Of a stretch of DNA of 64,000 bases, positions 42,464 to 50,863 are shown in pieces; positions within the stretch are counted from its first letter, which is position 1, and the number at the start of each line of letters is the position of its first letter. Location: positions 1 through 64,000 of the forward strand of contig NZ_JBEPMX010000006.1 in assembly GCF_040545925.1 (NCBI RefSeq), read 5' to 3'. The notes beneath the pieces are model-generated. The model did not search any database and had not been told where the DNA came from. It saw nothing but the letters and a program-made list of their open reading frames with translations. This stretch comes from Alkalibacillus flavidus (GTDB lineage: Bacteria; Bacillota; Bacilli; Bacillales; Alkalibacillaceae). Made by a program: the position numbers and the translations under genes.

Positions 42464-42769
42464 TTAAGTAATTTCTTTAAATAGTTCGTACGCTTTTGCG
42501 CGTGCTTCTTGTAGCATCTCTTGGCCGCGTTCAGTCGTAGTGTAATATTTTCGAATTTTGCCGTCTACATTACGTTTCTCTTTCGCTAGTAATCCGTCTG
42601 CTTCCATTTGGTGCAAAATCGGATACAGCGTGCCTGAACTGATATCATAGCCGTGCTCTTTTAATTCTTCGACCATCCACACACCATAGATCGGATGTTC
42701 CGCCGCATGGTGCAAAATATGAATATGGATAAACCCTAAAAATAATTTGCGCAACACCTTAGCTTCCAT
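42464..42769 (-). CDS. PadR-family transcriptional regulator
   Basis: 101 aa winged helix: YGVWMVEELKEHGYDISSGTLYPILHQMEADGLL is the PadR core, then the beta wing and RKYYTTTERG. First gene of the padR-chrA operon, so likely an autoregulator responding to chromate or redox stress. ATG 42769 follows GGAGGG. A near-palindrome (TATCGAAATCCGATATCG) at about 42791-42808 just upstream is a plausible operator. Confidence 0.9.
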   Translation of the reverse strand: MEAKVLRKLFLGFIHIHILHHAAEHPIYGVWMVEELKEHGYDISSGTLYPILHQMEADGLLAKEKRNVDGKIRKYYTTTERGQEMLQEARAKAYELFKEIT

Positions 42770-42897
42770 GGCAACCCTCCTGAGTTTACTGATATCGAAA
42801 TCCGATATCGAAATAATATAATAAGAGATTTGCAGGATACAACAGATTAATGCATAACTTTACACGATCTTTACATAGATAATCTCGTCGATTGCTG

Positions 42898-43036
42898 TTT
42901 CGCCGTATTACTTCGTGATTTCGCCGTATAACGCCGGAATTGCGCCGTATGTTTCTCAATTTTCGCTGTATCATCCAGATTTTTCGCCGTATCGACCCAA
43001 AAAATCGCCGTATGCCATTCCATTTTCGCTGTATCA
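42898..43036. repeat. family B 21-bp-register repeat array (B3)
   Basis: Seven CGC(C/T)GTAT cores start at 42901, 42922, 42943, 42964, 42985, 43006 and 43027, exactly 21 bp apart. Confidence 0.95.
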
Positions 43037-43060
43037 CACAAACCAACCCATACAAAAGAA

Positions 43061-43084
43061 GCCAAACGAACGCGTTCGTTTGGC
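43061..43084 (-). terminator. 24-bp perfect palindrome, probable terminator of the sulP-usp operon
   Basis: 12-bp arms (GCCAAACGAACG and its complement) followed by a T-rich stretch on the minus strand. Array A5 lies between it and the Usp stop, so A5 would be transcribed. Confidence 0.7.
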
Positions 43085-43094
43085 CTCATCCCTT

Positions 43095-43192
43095 GCATTT
43101 ATTTCATAATCACTTCAAGTTTTGAAATAACTCCCCTTAGTTATTTCAAAACTTAAACTACTTATCTCAAAACTTGAGCGATTTATTTAATA
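43095..43192. repeat. family A repeat array (A5)
   Basis: Five cores of the TTATTTCAAAACT type in both orientations. The last (TTATTTAATAA) overlaps the Usp stop codon. Confidence 0.8.
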
Positions 43193-43599
43193 ATCATCAC
43201 GGGGCACTCGACGCGTTTCGCTACTTTGTGGCTGACGCTACCTAAAACAAGTGTTTGCAATTGGTTCAACCCACGACTGCCGACAATCGCTAGATCGTAC
43301 TCACCGTCATTAGTAAACTTCACAATCTCTGGTCCCGGCTCACCGTGAAGCATACGTACCTCATAATCTACCCCTGCATCTTCTAGTCGCGCTTCAACTG
43401 GTGAGATTTTCTCGCGACGCTTTTTATTAATTTCAAACTTATTCGCGTGATGCAGCACATCTTTTTTCGACGCATCCCCATCAATGACAAAGACCACATC
43501 GATCGTCCCGTCACTACTTGACGCTAAATGAATCGCGTGTTCCGCTGACCGCAAAGAATGCTCTGAACCATCTGTTGCGAGTAAAATTCGTTTATACAT
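43183..43599 (-). CDS. universal stress protein (UspA family)
   Basis: 138 aa: RILLATDGSEHSLRSAEHA at the start and LAIVGSRGLNQLQTLVLGSVS with the ATP-binding Gly pattern near the end. ATG 43599 follows AGAGGTG. It is directly downstream of sulP; such Usp-SulP pairs are common and suggest coupling of anion uptake to energy state. The final codons lie inside a family A repeat core. Confidence 0.9.
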   Translation of the reverse strand: MYKRILLATDGSEHSLRSAEHAIHLASSSDGTIDVVFVIDGDASKKDVLHHANKFEINKKRREKISPVEARLEDAGVDYEVRMLHGEPGPEIVKFTNDGEYDLAIVGSRGLNQLQTLVLGSVSHKVAKRVECPVMIIK

Positions 43600-43617
43600 A
43601 TCGTTCACCTCTACCTT

Positions 43618-45078
43618 TTAATGACCCGATGCGTTCGACAAGGCACGCATCCGATCTTTTAACGCCTGACTATCATCGTTTAATCCTGTAAAGATAACCG
43701 ACGTTCCATTTTGTTCAAACTTACCTTCGATTTTATCGAGGGCACCGACAGCTGAATCATCCCATAAGTGTGCACGTGACAAATCAATTTCTACGACTTC
43801 TAACGACTCATCTTGTGGCGCTAGTTTCGACTGCAAATCCGTCACTGACGCGAAGAAAATTTGCCCATTCACGTAATACGTCATCTTCCGCGCTTGTTCG
43901 TCTAGTTGTTCCGTGACGCTTACTTTGGAAATTTTCGCCGCAAAGAAAATCGCGCTTAAAACAACACCAGCTAACACACCTTTAGATAAGTCGTGTGTCA
44001 CCACAACGGTAACAACCGTCGTTAACATAACAGCCGCATCGGATTTCGGGACTTTATGAATGTAACGAACACTCGACCAATCGAATGTGCCAATTGACAC
44101 CATAATCATCACACCAACAAGAGCCGCCATCGGAATTTGAACGACAACTGGTCCAAGCGCAATAATGAGAAACATCAGAAAAACACCGGCGACGAGTGAC
44201 GATAATCGTCCGCTACCGCCTGATTTCACATTAATCACTGATTGGCCGATCATGGCACAACCAGCCATGCCTCCGAAAAAGCCTGTCGTCACATTGGCGA
44301 TCCCTTGGCCACGACTCTCTTTATTTTTATCACTTTCGGTATCCGTCATATCATCGACGATACTGGCCGTCAGTAACGATTCAAGTAAGCCGACCATCGC
44401 TAACGCCAACGCATATGGGAACACAATTTGTAACGTTTCAAACGTCAGCGGAATATCTGGAATCAAAAAGATCGGTAACTCCCGAGTTAAGTTGCCCAAA
44501 TCACCAACTGTTTTAACATCAAAGCCCATATAAATCGCTAGACTTGTAATGACAACAATCGCGATAAGTGGTGACGGAATCGATTTTACAAAGCGTGGAA
44601 CTATATAAATAATGGCTAACGCTAAGGCGACCAATCCATACATCATCAGGCCTGCACCTTCAAATTGTTCAAGCTGCGACATGAAAATGAGAATCGCAAG
44701 TGCGTTCACGAATCCGATCATCACCGAACGCGGAACGAATTTCATCACCGTCGCTAATTTAAAGACACCAAATAATATTTGTATAATACCTGTTAAAATC
44801 GTCGCTGCGAGTAAATACTCTAAGCCTTCTTCAGCTACAAGTGTGACCATTAAAAGGGCCATTGCACCGGTTGCCCCAGATATCATCCCTGGTCGACCAC
44901 CGATAAAGGCAATCACGACTGCGATACAAAACGACGCGTACAATCCGACCATCGGATCCACGCCGGCTATAATTGAGAAAGCGATGGCTTCAGGAATTAA
45001 TGCTAATGCGACTACAATTCCTGCGAGCACATCACCTCGTACATTTCCAAACCATTCTTGTTTTAATCTTGCTAACAC
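43618..45078 (-). CDS. SulP-family anion transporter with STAS domain
   Basis: About 486 aa: membrane domain with ALIPEAIAFSIIAGVDPMVGLYA near 28 and GGMAGCAMIGQSVINVKSGG near 270, then a C-terminal STAS domain (about 395-480). It carries sulfate or bicarbonate. GTG 45078 has AGAGGA about nine bases upstream; TTG 45084 is an alternative only a few bases from that site. First gene of the sulP-usp operon. Confidence 0.92.
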   Translation of the reverse strand: MLARLKQEWFGNVRGDVLAGIVVALALIPEAIAFSIIAGVDPMVGLYASFCIAVVIAFIGGRPGMISGATGAMALLMVTLVAEEGLEYLLAATILTGIIQILFGVFKLATVMKFVPRSVMIGFVNALAILIFMSQLEQFEGAGLMMYGLVALALAIIYIVPRFVKSIPSPLIAIVVITSLAIYMGFDVKTVGDLGNLTRELPIFLIPDIPLTFETLQIVFPYALALAMVGLLESLLTASIVDDMTDTESDKNKESRGQGIANVTTGFFGGMAGCAMIGQSVINVKSGGSGRLSSLVAGVFLMFLIIALGPVVVQIPMAALVGVMIMVSIGTFDWSSVRYIHKVPKSDAAVMLTTVVTVVVTHDLSKGVLAGVVLSAIFFAAKISKVSVTEQLDEQARKMTYYVNGQIFFASVTDLQSKLAPQDESLEVVEIDLSRAHLWDDSAVGALDKIEGKFEQNGTSVIFTGLNDDSQALKDRMRALSNASGH

Positions 45079-45284
45079 AAACAACGTCCTCTCTATCTAT
45101 AAATCCGTATGTGTCTTATTTTTTGACACAAAACCTTGGTTAGTGTATCACAGAAAGGACAAAATACCTAACGTCATGTAAACGTGTACATCGATAACAT
45201 ATTTCAATTTACGTTTAATTGCTTTGATTTCCTTCGATTTGCTCGAATTATGCTTCACTTAAAATGAAAGCGATTTCTTTTTAG

Positions 45285-45378
45285 TTATTCGATAAATCCG
45301 TCCAGTTTTGAAATAAATCCACTACATTATTTCAAAACTGAGCGCACTTATCTCAAAACTTAAACGATTTATCTAAAA
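45285..45378. repeat. family A repeat array (A6)
   Basis: Cores in both orientations between 45285 and 45378. The final core TTTATCTAAAAAAT contains the stop and last codons of the pseudouridine synthase gene. Confidence 0.8.
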
Positions 45379-46043
45379 AATGACGACCACGGCTTCACAT
45401 CGGGTGGGTGACTGGTGAATAGTCGCTCGTCTTTTTGTGTCGGGTGCTCAATCCCTAGCTTGTGCGACCATAGAGCGAGCTGTTGCCCTGGTTTATTCAC
45501 CTTAGCGCCGTATTTTTGATCGCCGTAAAGTGGACAACCAATCACGCTTAGTTGCACGCGAATTTGATGCGGACGGCCCGTTTCCAGATCCACTTGTACT
45601 AACGTCAGCCCATCAGATTCCGCTAACACCTGATACTGCAACACCGCCTTTTTCGCACCCTTCGCATCACGTTTTGTCACATACACTTGATTTTTCTCTT
45701 GATCTTTCACTAAATAATGCTCCAAACGTCCAGACACATCGTGCGGCCGGCCGCGCACAACGGCTAAATATTGCTTTGTCCAAACGTTGCGCCGAATTTG
45801 ATCGGACAAGCGCGATGCTGCTTTCGACGTTTTCGCATAGACCATCACACCACCAACTGGACGATCTAATCGATGCACGAGCCCTAAATAAACATTGCCC
45901 GGCTTCTCATCACGCACTTTAATCATCTGTTTCAATTCATTTAATACATCTTGATCGCCCGATTGATCTTCTTGCACGAGCACGTTAACTGGCTTTTCCA
46001 CTACGAGTAAATGATTATCTTCAAACAAAATCGGTATTTCCAT
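45369..46043 (-). CDS. RluA-family pseudouridine synthase
   Basis: 224 aa. The catalytic Asp is in LVHRLDRPVGGVM near 57-69, with LETGRPHQIRVQL near 160 and NVLVQED near 20. No S4 domain. Modifies uridines in rRNA or tRNA; the exact site is unknown. ATG 46043 follows AAAGGGG; the longer start at 46070 has no site. The C-terminus (SSFFR) is encoded in a family A repeat. Confidence 0.9.
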   Translation of the reverse strand: MEIPILFEDNHLLVVEKPVNVLVQEDQSGDQDVLNELKQMIKVRDEKPGNVYLGLVHRLDRPVGGVMVYAKTSKAASRLSDQIRRNVWTKQYLAVVRGRPHDVSGRLEHYLVKDQEKNQVYVTKRDAKGAKKAVLQYQVLAESDGLTLVQVDLETGRPHQIRVQLSVIGCPLYGDQKYGAKVNKPGQQLALWSHKLGIEHPTQKDERLFTSHPPDVKPWSSFFR

Positions 46044-46162
46044 ATTATGAACCCCTTTACCTTCAACCATCTCGTCCCATCATAACACATAACACCTATT
46101 CGACACGCTCCCCCTTGTGCTAATTTTTTCCTACTGCTAAACTTAAAAAAAAGTAGAAATCA

Positions 46163-46193
46163 TGTGACACAATCATACGACACCTTCGTCTAA
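46163..46193 (+). promoter_or_regulatory. candidate ECF-sigma autoregulatory promoter
   Basis: TGTGAC (46163-46168) and CGTCTAA (46187-46193), close to the -35 AAC / -10 CGTC pattern of Bacillus ECF sigma factors, about 30 bp before the sigma gene. Confidence 0.5.
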
Positions 46194-46225
46194 TGAAATG
46201 AAGAAAGAATCGGAGGCAATAAGAC

Positions 46226-46738
46226 ATGTCTAAACAAGAAATCGTTTCCGACTGGTTTTACCAATACAATCATGATGTTTACCATTTTCTTGTGTATTAC
46301 ACAGGCAGGCGGGATCCCGAAGACCTGGTGCAAGAAGTGTTTATCAAAGCTTTAAAAGGCTTGGATAAATTTAGCGGTGACTCGAGCCCGAAAACGTGGC
46401 TCTTTAGCATCGCACGCAATGTCGCGATTGACGAGATCCGCAAACAGAAACGTCGCGGTATCGATCAACAAGTCGATTTAGATGAAGCCTATCAAATCGG
46501 CCATCACGACACGCCCGATCGCTTCGTCTTGAATGATGAACGCAACCAAGAATTGTATCAAGCCATTCATCAACTAAAGCCGAACTACAAAGACGTCGTG
46601 ATGTTACGCGGCATTAAAGAGTTGTCTGTCGATGAAACAGCTGATGTGCTCGGCTGGTCGAATCAAAAGGTACGGACAACGTATTCACGGGCCCTAAAAG
46701 CGCTTGGACAAATCCAAGGAGGATTTCACAATGAGTGA
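46226..46738 (+). CDS. ECF sigma factor (SigX/SigV-like)
   Basis: 170 aa: sigma region 2 (about 10-75; DPEDLVQEVFIKALKG, TWLFSIARNVAIDEIRK) and region 4 (about 110-160; MLRGIKELSVDETADVLGWSNQKVRTTYSRAL). ATG 46226 follows GGAGG. It overlaps the downstream membrane anti-sigma gene by 8 bp. It resembles the cell-envelope stress sigma factors SigX/SigV of Bacillus, but the exact orthologue is not settled. Confidence 0.92.
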   Translation: MSKQEIVSDWFYQYNHDVYHFLVYYTGRRDPEDLVQEVFIKALKGLDKFSGDSSPKTWLFSIARNVAIDEIRKQKRRGIDQQVDLDEAYQIGHHDTPDRFVLNDERNQELYQAIHQLKPNYKDVVMLRGIKELSVDETADVLGWSNQKVRTTYSRALKALGQIQGGFHNE

Positions 46739-47684
46739 GTTTAATGATAAACAATTAGAAAAACAATTGAAATCTTTCCCGAAACAGGAGATGACAGACG
46801 AACAAGTCGAACGCATGCATGCAGATTTAATGAAAGCGGCCGCTACCGAAGACCATAAAGACAAAAGGAGAATGATGATGCGTCGTATTGCAATTGGTGT
46901 CACATCGACAGCAGCGGTAGTGTTGATTGCGTTTTTAAGTATGATGATGATTAGCAATAACACCACACAAGAACAAAATATGGAAAGTTCAGATGAAGCC
47001 GTTGAACAACAAGAAGCTGAAACGTATGAATCGTCAGCTAACGGCGATGGACCGAGTGGGTCTGCAGATAATCAAGGTGATGCAGCGGATACAAATCGAA
47101 ATGTTAGCGATTCGAGTGATAACGAAGAAAGCGGCATGAGTGCTCAATCGGAAGATACTGAAGAAAGTACAACACAAGATTCACCTGAAAACTTTATCAT
47201 AGACCGTTCCGTGCAAATTATTGAACAATTAGCAAATGAAAATTACGAAGCCGTCGCTGAACACGTCCACGACGAACAAGGCGTTCTATTTTCACCTTAC
47301 GTGAACGTGAGCGATGACGATCTCGTGTTTAACGCTGAGGAAGTGGCGACTTTCGCTAGTAGTGAGGAAACGTACAATTGGGGCAACCAAGACGGCAGTG
47401 GCAAGCCGATCGAACTCACCCCAATGGAATATCACAACGAATACCTGTTCCAAAAAGATTACACGTCTTACGATGAACGTCACGTTAATGAATTTAAAGA
47501 ACGCGGAAACACGATTAACAACATCGAAGACGAATTCCCAGATGCTTACGTCGTTGAGTACTATGTTGAGGGAAGCGATGAATACGAAGGCATGGACTGG
47601 TATGCGATTAACCTCGTATTCGAACAAAATAATAACGGTGAATGGAAACTCGTCGCCATCGTCAATGATCAATGGACGATTTAA
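46731..47684 (+). CDS. membrane anti-sigma factor with a large outer sensor domain
   Basis: 317 aa from ATG 46731, eight bases after AAGGAGG. A short cytosolic part (1-48) is followed by one helix (about 52-73), then an acidic Ser/Gln-rich linker (75-155) and an extracytoplasmic domain (about 157-317). That domain has TYNWGNQDGSGKPIELTPMEY and ends GEWKLVAIVNDQWTI, a pattern I associate with stand-alone secreted or lipoprotein domains of Bacillaceae. It should hold the sigma factor until an envelope signal is sensed. Confidence 0.8.
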   Translation: MSEFNDKQLEKQLKSFPKQEMTDEQVERMHADLMKAAATEDHKDKRRMMMRRIAIGVTSTAAVVLIAFLSMMMISNNTTQEQNMESSDEAVEQQEAETYESSANGDGPSGSADNQGDAADTNRNVSDSSDNEESGMSAQSEDTEESTTQDSPENFIIDRSVQIIEQLANENYEAVAEHVHDEQGVLFSPYVNVSDDDLVFNAEEVATFASSEETYNWGNQDGSGKPIELTPMEYHNEYLFQKDYTSYDERHVNEFKERGNTINNIEDEFPDAYVVEYYVEGSDEYEGMDWYAINLVFEQNNNGEWKLVAIVNDQWTI

Positions 47685-47690
47685 TCAAAA

Positions 47691-47717
47691 GAACTTGGCC
47701 CCCGCCAAGTTCTTTTT
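47691..47717 (+). terminator. terminator of the sigma/anti-sigma operon
   Basis: GAACTTGGC / GCCAAGTTC stem with a T5 run. Confidence 0.9.
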
Positions 47718-47729
47718 CATGTTGCAGTG

Positions 47730-47815
47730 CTCTTTAGTTTTTAAATAAGTCGCCTCAATTATTTCATAACTACCTCTAGTTTTGAGATAAACCCGATAAC
47801 TTATTTAAAAACTTA
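47730..47815. repeat. family A repeat array (A7)
   Basis: Cores in both orientations between the sigma operon terminator and the decayed small gene; the first copies form the 3' end of that reading frame. Confidence 0.75.
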
Positions 47816-47979
47816 ATCGCGTCGCCTTGTAATACGGCTCTTTTAATCGAATCTGTAGTTCGCTCTTGATTCATTTTCCGTAAATCTTGCGCCATTTTCA
47901 AAACGGCTTGCGCCAAACTCTAATACTCTTGAATCAAAATCACAAACGCTTGACTCATTTCGCGACATTGTTGATTCAA
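47776..47979 (-). pseudogene. small helical protein gene interrupted by one amber codon
   Basis: TTG 47979 follows GGGGGTGAT. Sixty-seven sense/stop codons in one frame read MNQQCREMSQAFVILIQEY, then TAG (47920-47922), then SLAQAVLKMAQDLRKMNQER and a basic helix, ending inside family A repeats. Heptad-like coherence on both sides of the single stop, and CAG to TAG as the simplest change, indicate a recently broken gene. Family unknown. Confidence 0.5.
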
Positions 47980-47995
47980 ATCACCCCCCTCAACC

Positions 47996-48027
47996 ACAAA
48001 AAAGAGGCGCTAAGTTAGCACCTCTTT
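47996..48027 (-). terminator. terminator of ykuS
   Basis: AAAGAGG-GCTAA / TTAGC-CCTCTTT stem with a T-run on the minus strand. Confidence 0.85.
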
Positions 48028-48262
48028 ACACGCGAGCATTCACAGCGTCGACAGCTTCATCGGTCGACATACCGTGGCAGTTCACAACGGGGGCGTTCGT
48101 TGCTTTATCGCTCATGCCCATCATATTGTTATCTTGGCCTGAAACGCAACAGCAATCACAATCGGGTACTTGCTCACCTTCGAGCTTAATCACCTCATAC
48201 CCTTGTTCAGCTAATGCTTGTTGCAAATCGGCCATACTATTTTCCACTGCAATGCGTGCCAT
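48026..48262 (-). CDS. ykuS: UPF0180 family protein, YkuS-like
   Basis: 78 aa starting MARIAVENSMADLQQALAEQ, with a central DCDCCCVSGQDNN cysteine cluster and a C-terminal MSTDEAVDAVNAR. This matches the UPF0180/YkuS family of Bacillaceae, whose function is unknown; the Cys group suggests metal or redox use. ATG 48262 follows GGAGGTG. Confidence 0.9.
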   Translation of the reverse strand: MARIAVENSMADLQQALAEQGYEVIKLEGEQVPDCDCCCVSGQDNNMMGMSDKATNAPVVNCHGMSTDEAVDAVNARV

Positions 48263-48311
48263 CGTGTCACCTCCGTTTAAGTACCCTTAGTCTTAAACAG
48301 ATCGATGACAA

Positions 48312-49232
48312 TTATGCTTCACTAGCACGAACCGCATTTAAAATCGCTTGCTCCAATGTATCGCACGCTAAATCGGATACAACGTTAATATCATAGTGCG
48401 CATCACCTGTCCCAAGCGCATAAACGGTGTCCCCATCTAACATCGTATGCGCAGGTGACATCGTGCGCGAGATTGCGTTTTGCGCAACTTGAGCTACTTT
48501 TGTCGCTTCCGTCTTCGTTAATGCTGCATTCGCCGCGACTACCGCAAGCGTCGTATTAGATCCTGGAAAACCGTCCGCTACAGCCTGTTCACGCAACGTT
48601 TGCCGGCTGTTCACAAATTCACCCGTCTCTAGATTGCGCGCACCTGCTAAAATCGTATCCGTCGACGGGTTAACGACATCGCCAAATGCGTTCACCGCGA
48701 CAATCGCGCCAACGACTAAGCCATTATCGAGCGTAATCGACGCACTGCCAATACCGCTTGGACTAACAGCGTCAAACCCAGCAATTTTCCCAACAGTGGC
48801 ACCTGTACCAGCACCGACAGACCCTTGAATGACAGGAAATTCCGTCGCACGTTCAGCCGCTTCATAGCCCATCGCCGCATCCGGTCGCACTGACGCATCA
48901 CCGACTGCTAAATCAAACAAGATCGCACTCGGCACGATCGGGACTTTCGCAACACCGACGTCCATGCCAACACCTTGCTCTTCTAGGTATTGCATGACAC
49001 CGCTTGCCGCATCTAAACCATAAGCGCTACCGCCAGCTAGACTAATCGCATGGACTTGATCGACTAAATTCACTGGATCGAGTAAATCCGTCTCACGCGT
49101 TCCTGGTGCAGACCCACGAACATCAACACCGCACGTCGCACCACCTTCTGTCATAATCACAGTACAGCCCGTTTTCGCCAATTGATCATCTGCATGACCG
49201 ACCCGGACGCCCGGCACTTGCGTAATCGTCAT
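48312..49232 (-). CDS. P1-family (S58) self-processing peptidase, DmpA-like
   Basis: 306 aa. N-terminal VPGVRVGHADD, CGVDVRGSAPGTRETDLL near 35, SLAGGSAYGLDAASGV near 65, and the autocleavage site in GFPGSNTTLAVV near 225, where the Ser would become the N-terminal nucleophile. Relatives are aminopeptidases or beta-peptidyl hydrolases. Its ATG overlaps the stop of the GNAT gene. Confidence 0.9.
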   Translation of the reverse strand: MTITQVPGVRVGHADDQLAKTGCTVIMTEGGATCGVDVRGSAPGTRETDLLDPVNLVDQVHAISLAGGSAYGLDAASGVMQYLEEQGVGMDVGVAKVPIVPSAILFDLAVGDASVRPDAAMGYEAAERATEFPVIQGSVGAGTGATVGKIAGFDAVSPSGIGSASITLDNGLVVGAIVAVNAFGDVVNPSTDTILAGARNLETGEFVNSRQTLREQAVADGFPGSNTTLAVVAANAALTKTEATKVAQVAQNAISRTMSPAHTMLDGDTVYALGTGDAHYDINVVSDLACDTLEQAILNAVRASEA

Positions 49233-49729
49233 GCTTCATCGACCTCCAATTCAAGCACCATGCGCACAGTCGACAATGTATGACCCGCAAACACTTCATC
49301 GAATTCCTTCACGACTTTAAACCCTTTTGCTTCATAGAAACGCATGCCGACATCATTTTCTTTTTCCACATCGACATACAAATAGCGAAGTGTCGTTAGC
49401 TGCTGAATCCCTGTTTGCAACAACATGCTCCCGACACCTTGTCCGATATGATCTGGATGCATATAAATCGCGACCAGATCTGCATCCCCTTGTTCGTCAA
49501 CGGGCGTGAAATTCGCGAAACCAATAATCCCATTATCATCTTCAGCTACCCAAAAACCGCCGCGCATTAACCGTTGCTGCATATTGTAATCGCTGTATGC
49601 TTCGGTTAAAAACGCGTCTTGCACGTGACGTGGCAACAAATCATCGTATGTATCATGCCAACTCGCTTGTGCTACCTCACGCACGGCCTGAAAATCATTT
49701 TGGTCTAATTCACGTACTGTAACGGACAC
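49229..49729 (-). CDS. GNAT-family N-acetyltransferase
   Basis: 166 aa GNAT fold. The acetyl-CoA loop is IYMHPDHIGQGVGSMLL near 90-105, followed by DVEKENDVGMRFYEAKGF. GTG 49729 lies eight bases after AAGGGGG. Translationally coupled to the downstream peptidase. Substrate unknown. Confidence 0.88.
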   Translation of the reverse strand: MSVTVRELDQNDFQAVREVAQASWHDTYDDLLPRHVQDAFLTEAYSDYNMQQRLMRGGFWVAEDDNGIIGFANFTPVDEQGDADLVAIYMHPDHIGQGVGSMLLQTGIQQLTTLRYLYVDVEKENDVGMRFYEAKGFKVVKEFDEVFAGHTLSTVRMVLELEVDEA

Positions 49730-49844
49730 GAAGCAAGCCCCCTTATACTTGTTATTCTACCCATTATTATAGCATAGATAACATTCATCTAATACAAGAT
49801 TTGCACATTAATTCTAAATTTTTTGAATTTTCGTTGCTACTATC

Positions 49845-50171
49845 TTATTCATCTAGGAACCTGTCAACACTTGTCACAATCAGCTCATCATCGTCATTAT
49901 AACGAAATTGAATCTCATAGGCCACTTCTTCACCGGTTTGGTCGTAAATGGTGATCGTATTATCAAAACGAAATTCATTCGTTCTGACGTATTCTCTCAA
50001 CATGGTTTTCGCATCCCGGTCAACGCTCGATTCAAACTTCGCATCTTCGACGGTTAAATCTTCAAGCCATTCGTGTGTCGTAGTCGTCTCAGCCGTTTCC
50101 ATTATGTACATTGTCGTCACAATTACTAATGTGATGACTAATATGACGTTCGCCCATCCTTGCTTCGACAT
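49845..50171 (-). CDS. small membrane-anchored protein
   Basis: 108 aa: one N-terminal helix (about 8-25) and an acidic outer domain (30-108). ATG 50171 follows AAAGGAGAG. Downstream of two DUF5412 paralogues and possibly co-transcribed with the nearer one. Function unknown. Confidence 0.7.
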   Translation of the reverse strand: MSKQGWANVILVITLVIVTTMYIMETAETTTTHEWLEDLTVEDAKFESSVDRDAKTMLREYVRTNEFRFDNTITIYDQTGEEVAYEIQFRYNDDDELIVTSVDRFLDE

Positions 50172-50197
50172 GTTATTTCTCTCCTTTAAGATTTATT

Positions 50198-50758
50198 TTA
50201 TGTATCTGCTTCATAACACGTTTCGTACGTTTGATCTAACACCCAACTTCGGCACGCGGCACCTCGGTCGTGGTAGATCTCTTTTGTCACATCTAGCGTG
50301 ACACTTCTATCTTGCCCTGGATAGCTCAGGTCATCGTTTTCGATTCGTAACGTTTTATCATCTATCCATTCCATCTGAAAATGACTCTTAGCATCGCTGT
50401 AATAAATAATTCGGGGCTCATGATCTGACGTGTCACTCACCACTTCTACCCAAACATTCACACCACCTGCTGCACCACCATACGGTTCATAATAAGCACT
50501 TACCTCAAATGTTTCATCAGGTGATTCAAGCGGACCCGGACCTTCCTGCATATTCGTTGTATTAATCTCTTCAAATGTAAACAAATAATGCTCATATACA
50601 AAAATCGATGCTAAAACGACCATTCCAGAGAGAGTTGCGATCAACAATTTCTTTGGCAACGGCCTCTGTTTTACTAACGCAAAGACAGTCATCACACTTA
50701 GTATGAGCAAAAGAACAGCAATCGCAAATGCAACAATGATTCCTAATATGATTAACAT
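50198..50758 (-). CDS. DUF5412-like membrane protein (paralogue 2)
   Basis: 186 aa: two N-terminal helices (about 3-27 and 37-58), then an outer domain with YLFTFEEIN, SAYYEPYGGAAGGVNVWVEV and IIYYSDAKSHFQMEW. A C-terminal Cys pair (near 169 and 181) matches its tandem paralogue. Function unknown. Confidence 0.72.
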   Translation of the reverse strand: MLIILGIIVAFAIAVLLLILSVMTVFALVKQRPLPKKLLIATLSGMVVLASIFVYEHYLFTFEEINTTNMQEGPGPLESPDETFEVSAYYEPYGGAAGGVNVWVEVVSDTSDHEPRIIYYSDAKSHFQMEWIDDKTLRIENDDLSYPGQDRSVTLDVTKEIYHDRGAACRSWVLDQTYETCYEADT

Positions 50759-50777
50759 TTTTATCTCTTCCTAACTT

Positions 50778-50860
50778 GAATACGGCGAATTTCCCTTCTG
50801 ATACAGCGATATTTTTCTATTATACGGCGATTCTCCGCAAACATTCGGCGATATTCTTTT
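50778..50860. repeat. family B 21-bp-register repeat array (B4), inverted
   Basis: Four ATAC(G/A)GCG cores (minus-strand CGCCGTAT) at exact 21-bp spacing, between the two DUF5412 paralogues. Confidence 0.88.
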
Positions 50861-50863
50861 AAC

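Larger units (their letters stand above)
42770..43182. other. 413-bp intergenic region with arrays B3 and A5
   Basis: It contains the padR promoter region, array B3, a 24-bp palindrome and array A5. Reading frames across it simply translate the 21-bp repeat and are not genes. Confidence 0.8.

Noticed and set aside
42786..43098. Two overlapping frames rich in IRRN / DTAK repeats
   Set aside because: They translate the 21-bp B repeat (seven codons per unit) and have no ribosome site; not proteins.
44612..45181. 189-aa frame opposite sulP
   Set aside because: Antisense shadow of a clear transporter gene, no ribosome site.
47292..47672. 126-aa antisense frame in the anti-sigma gene
   Set aside because: Mirror of coding sequence; the sense frame has clear domain patterns.
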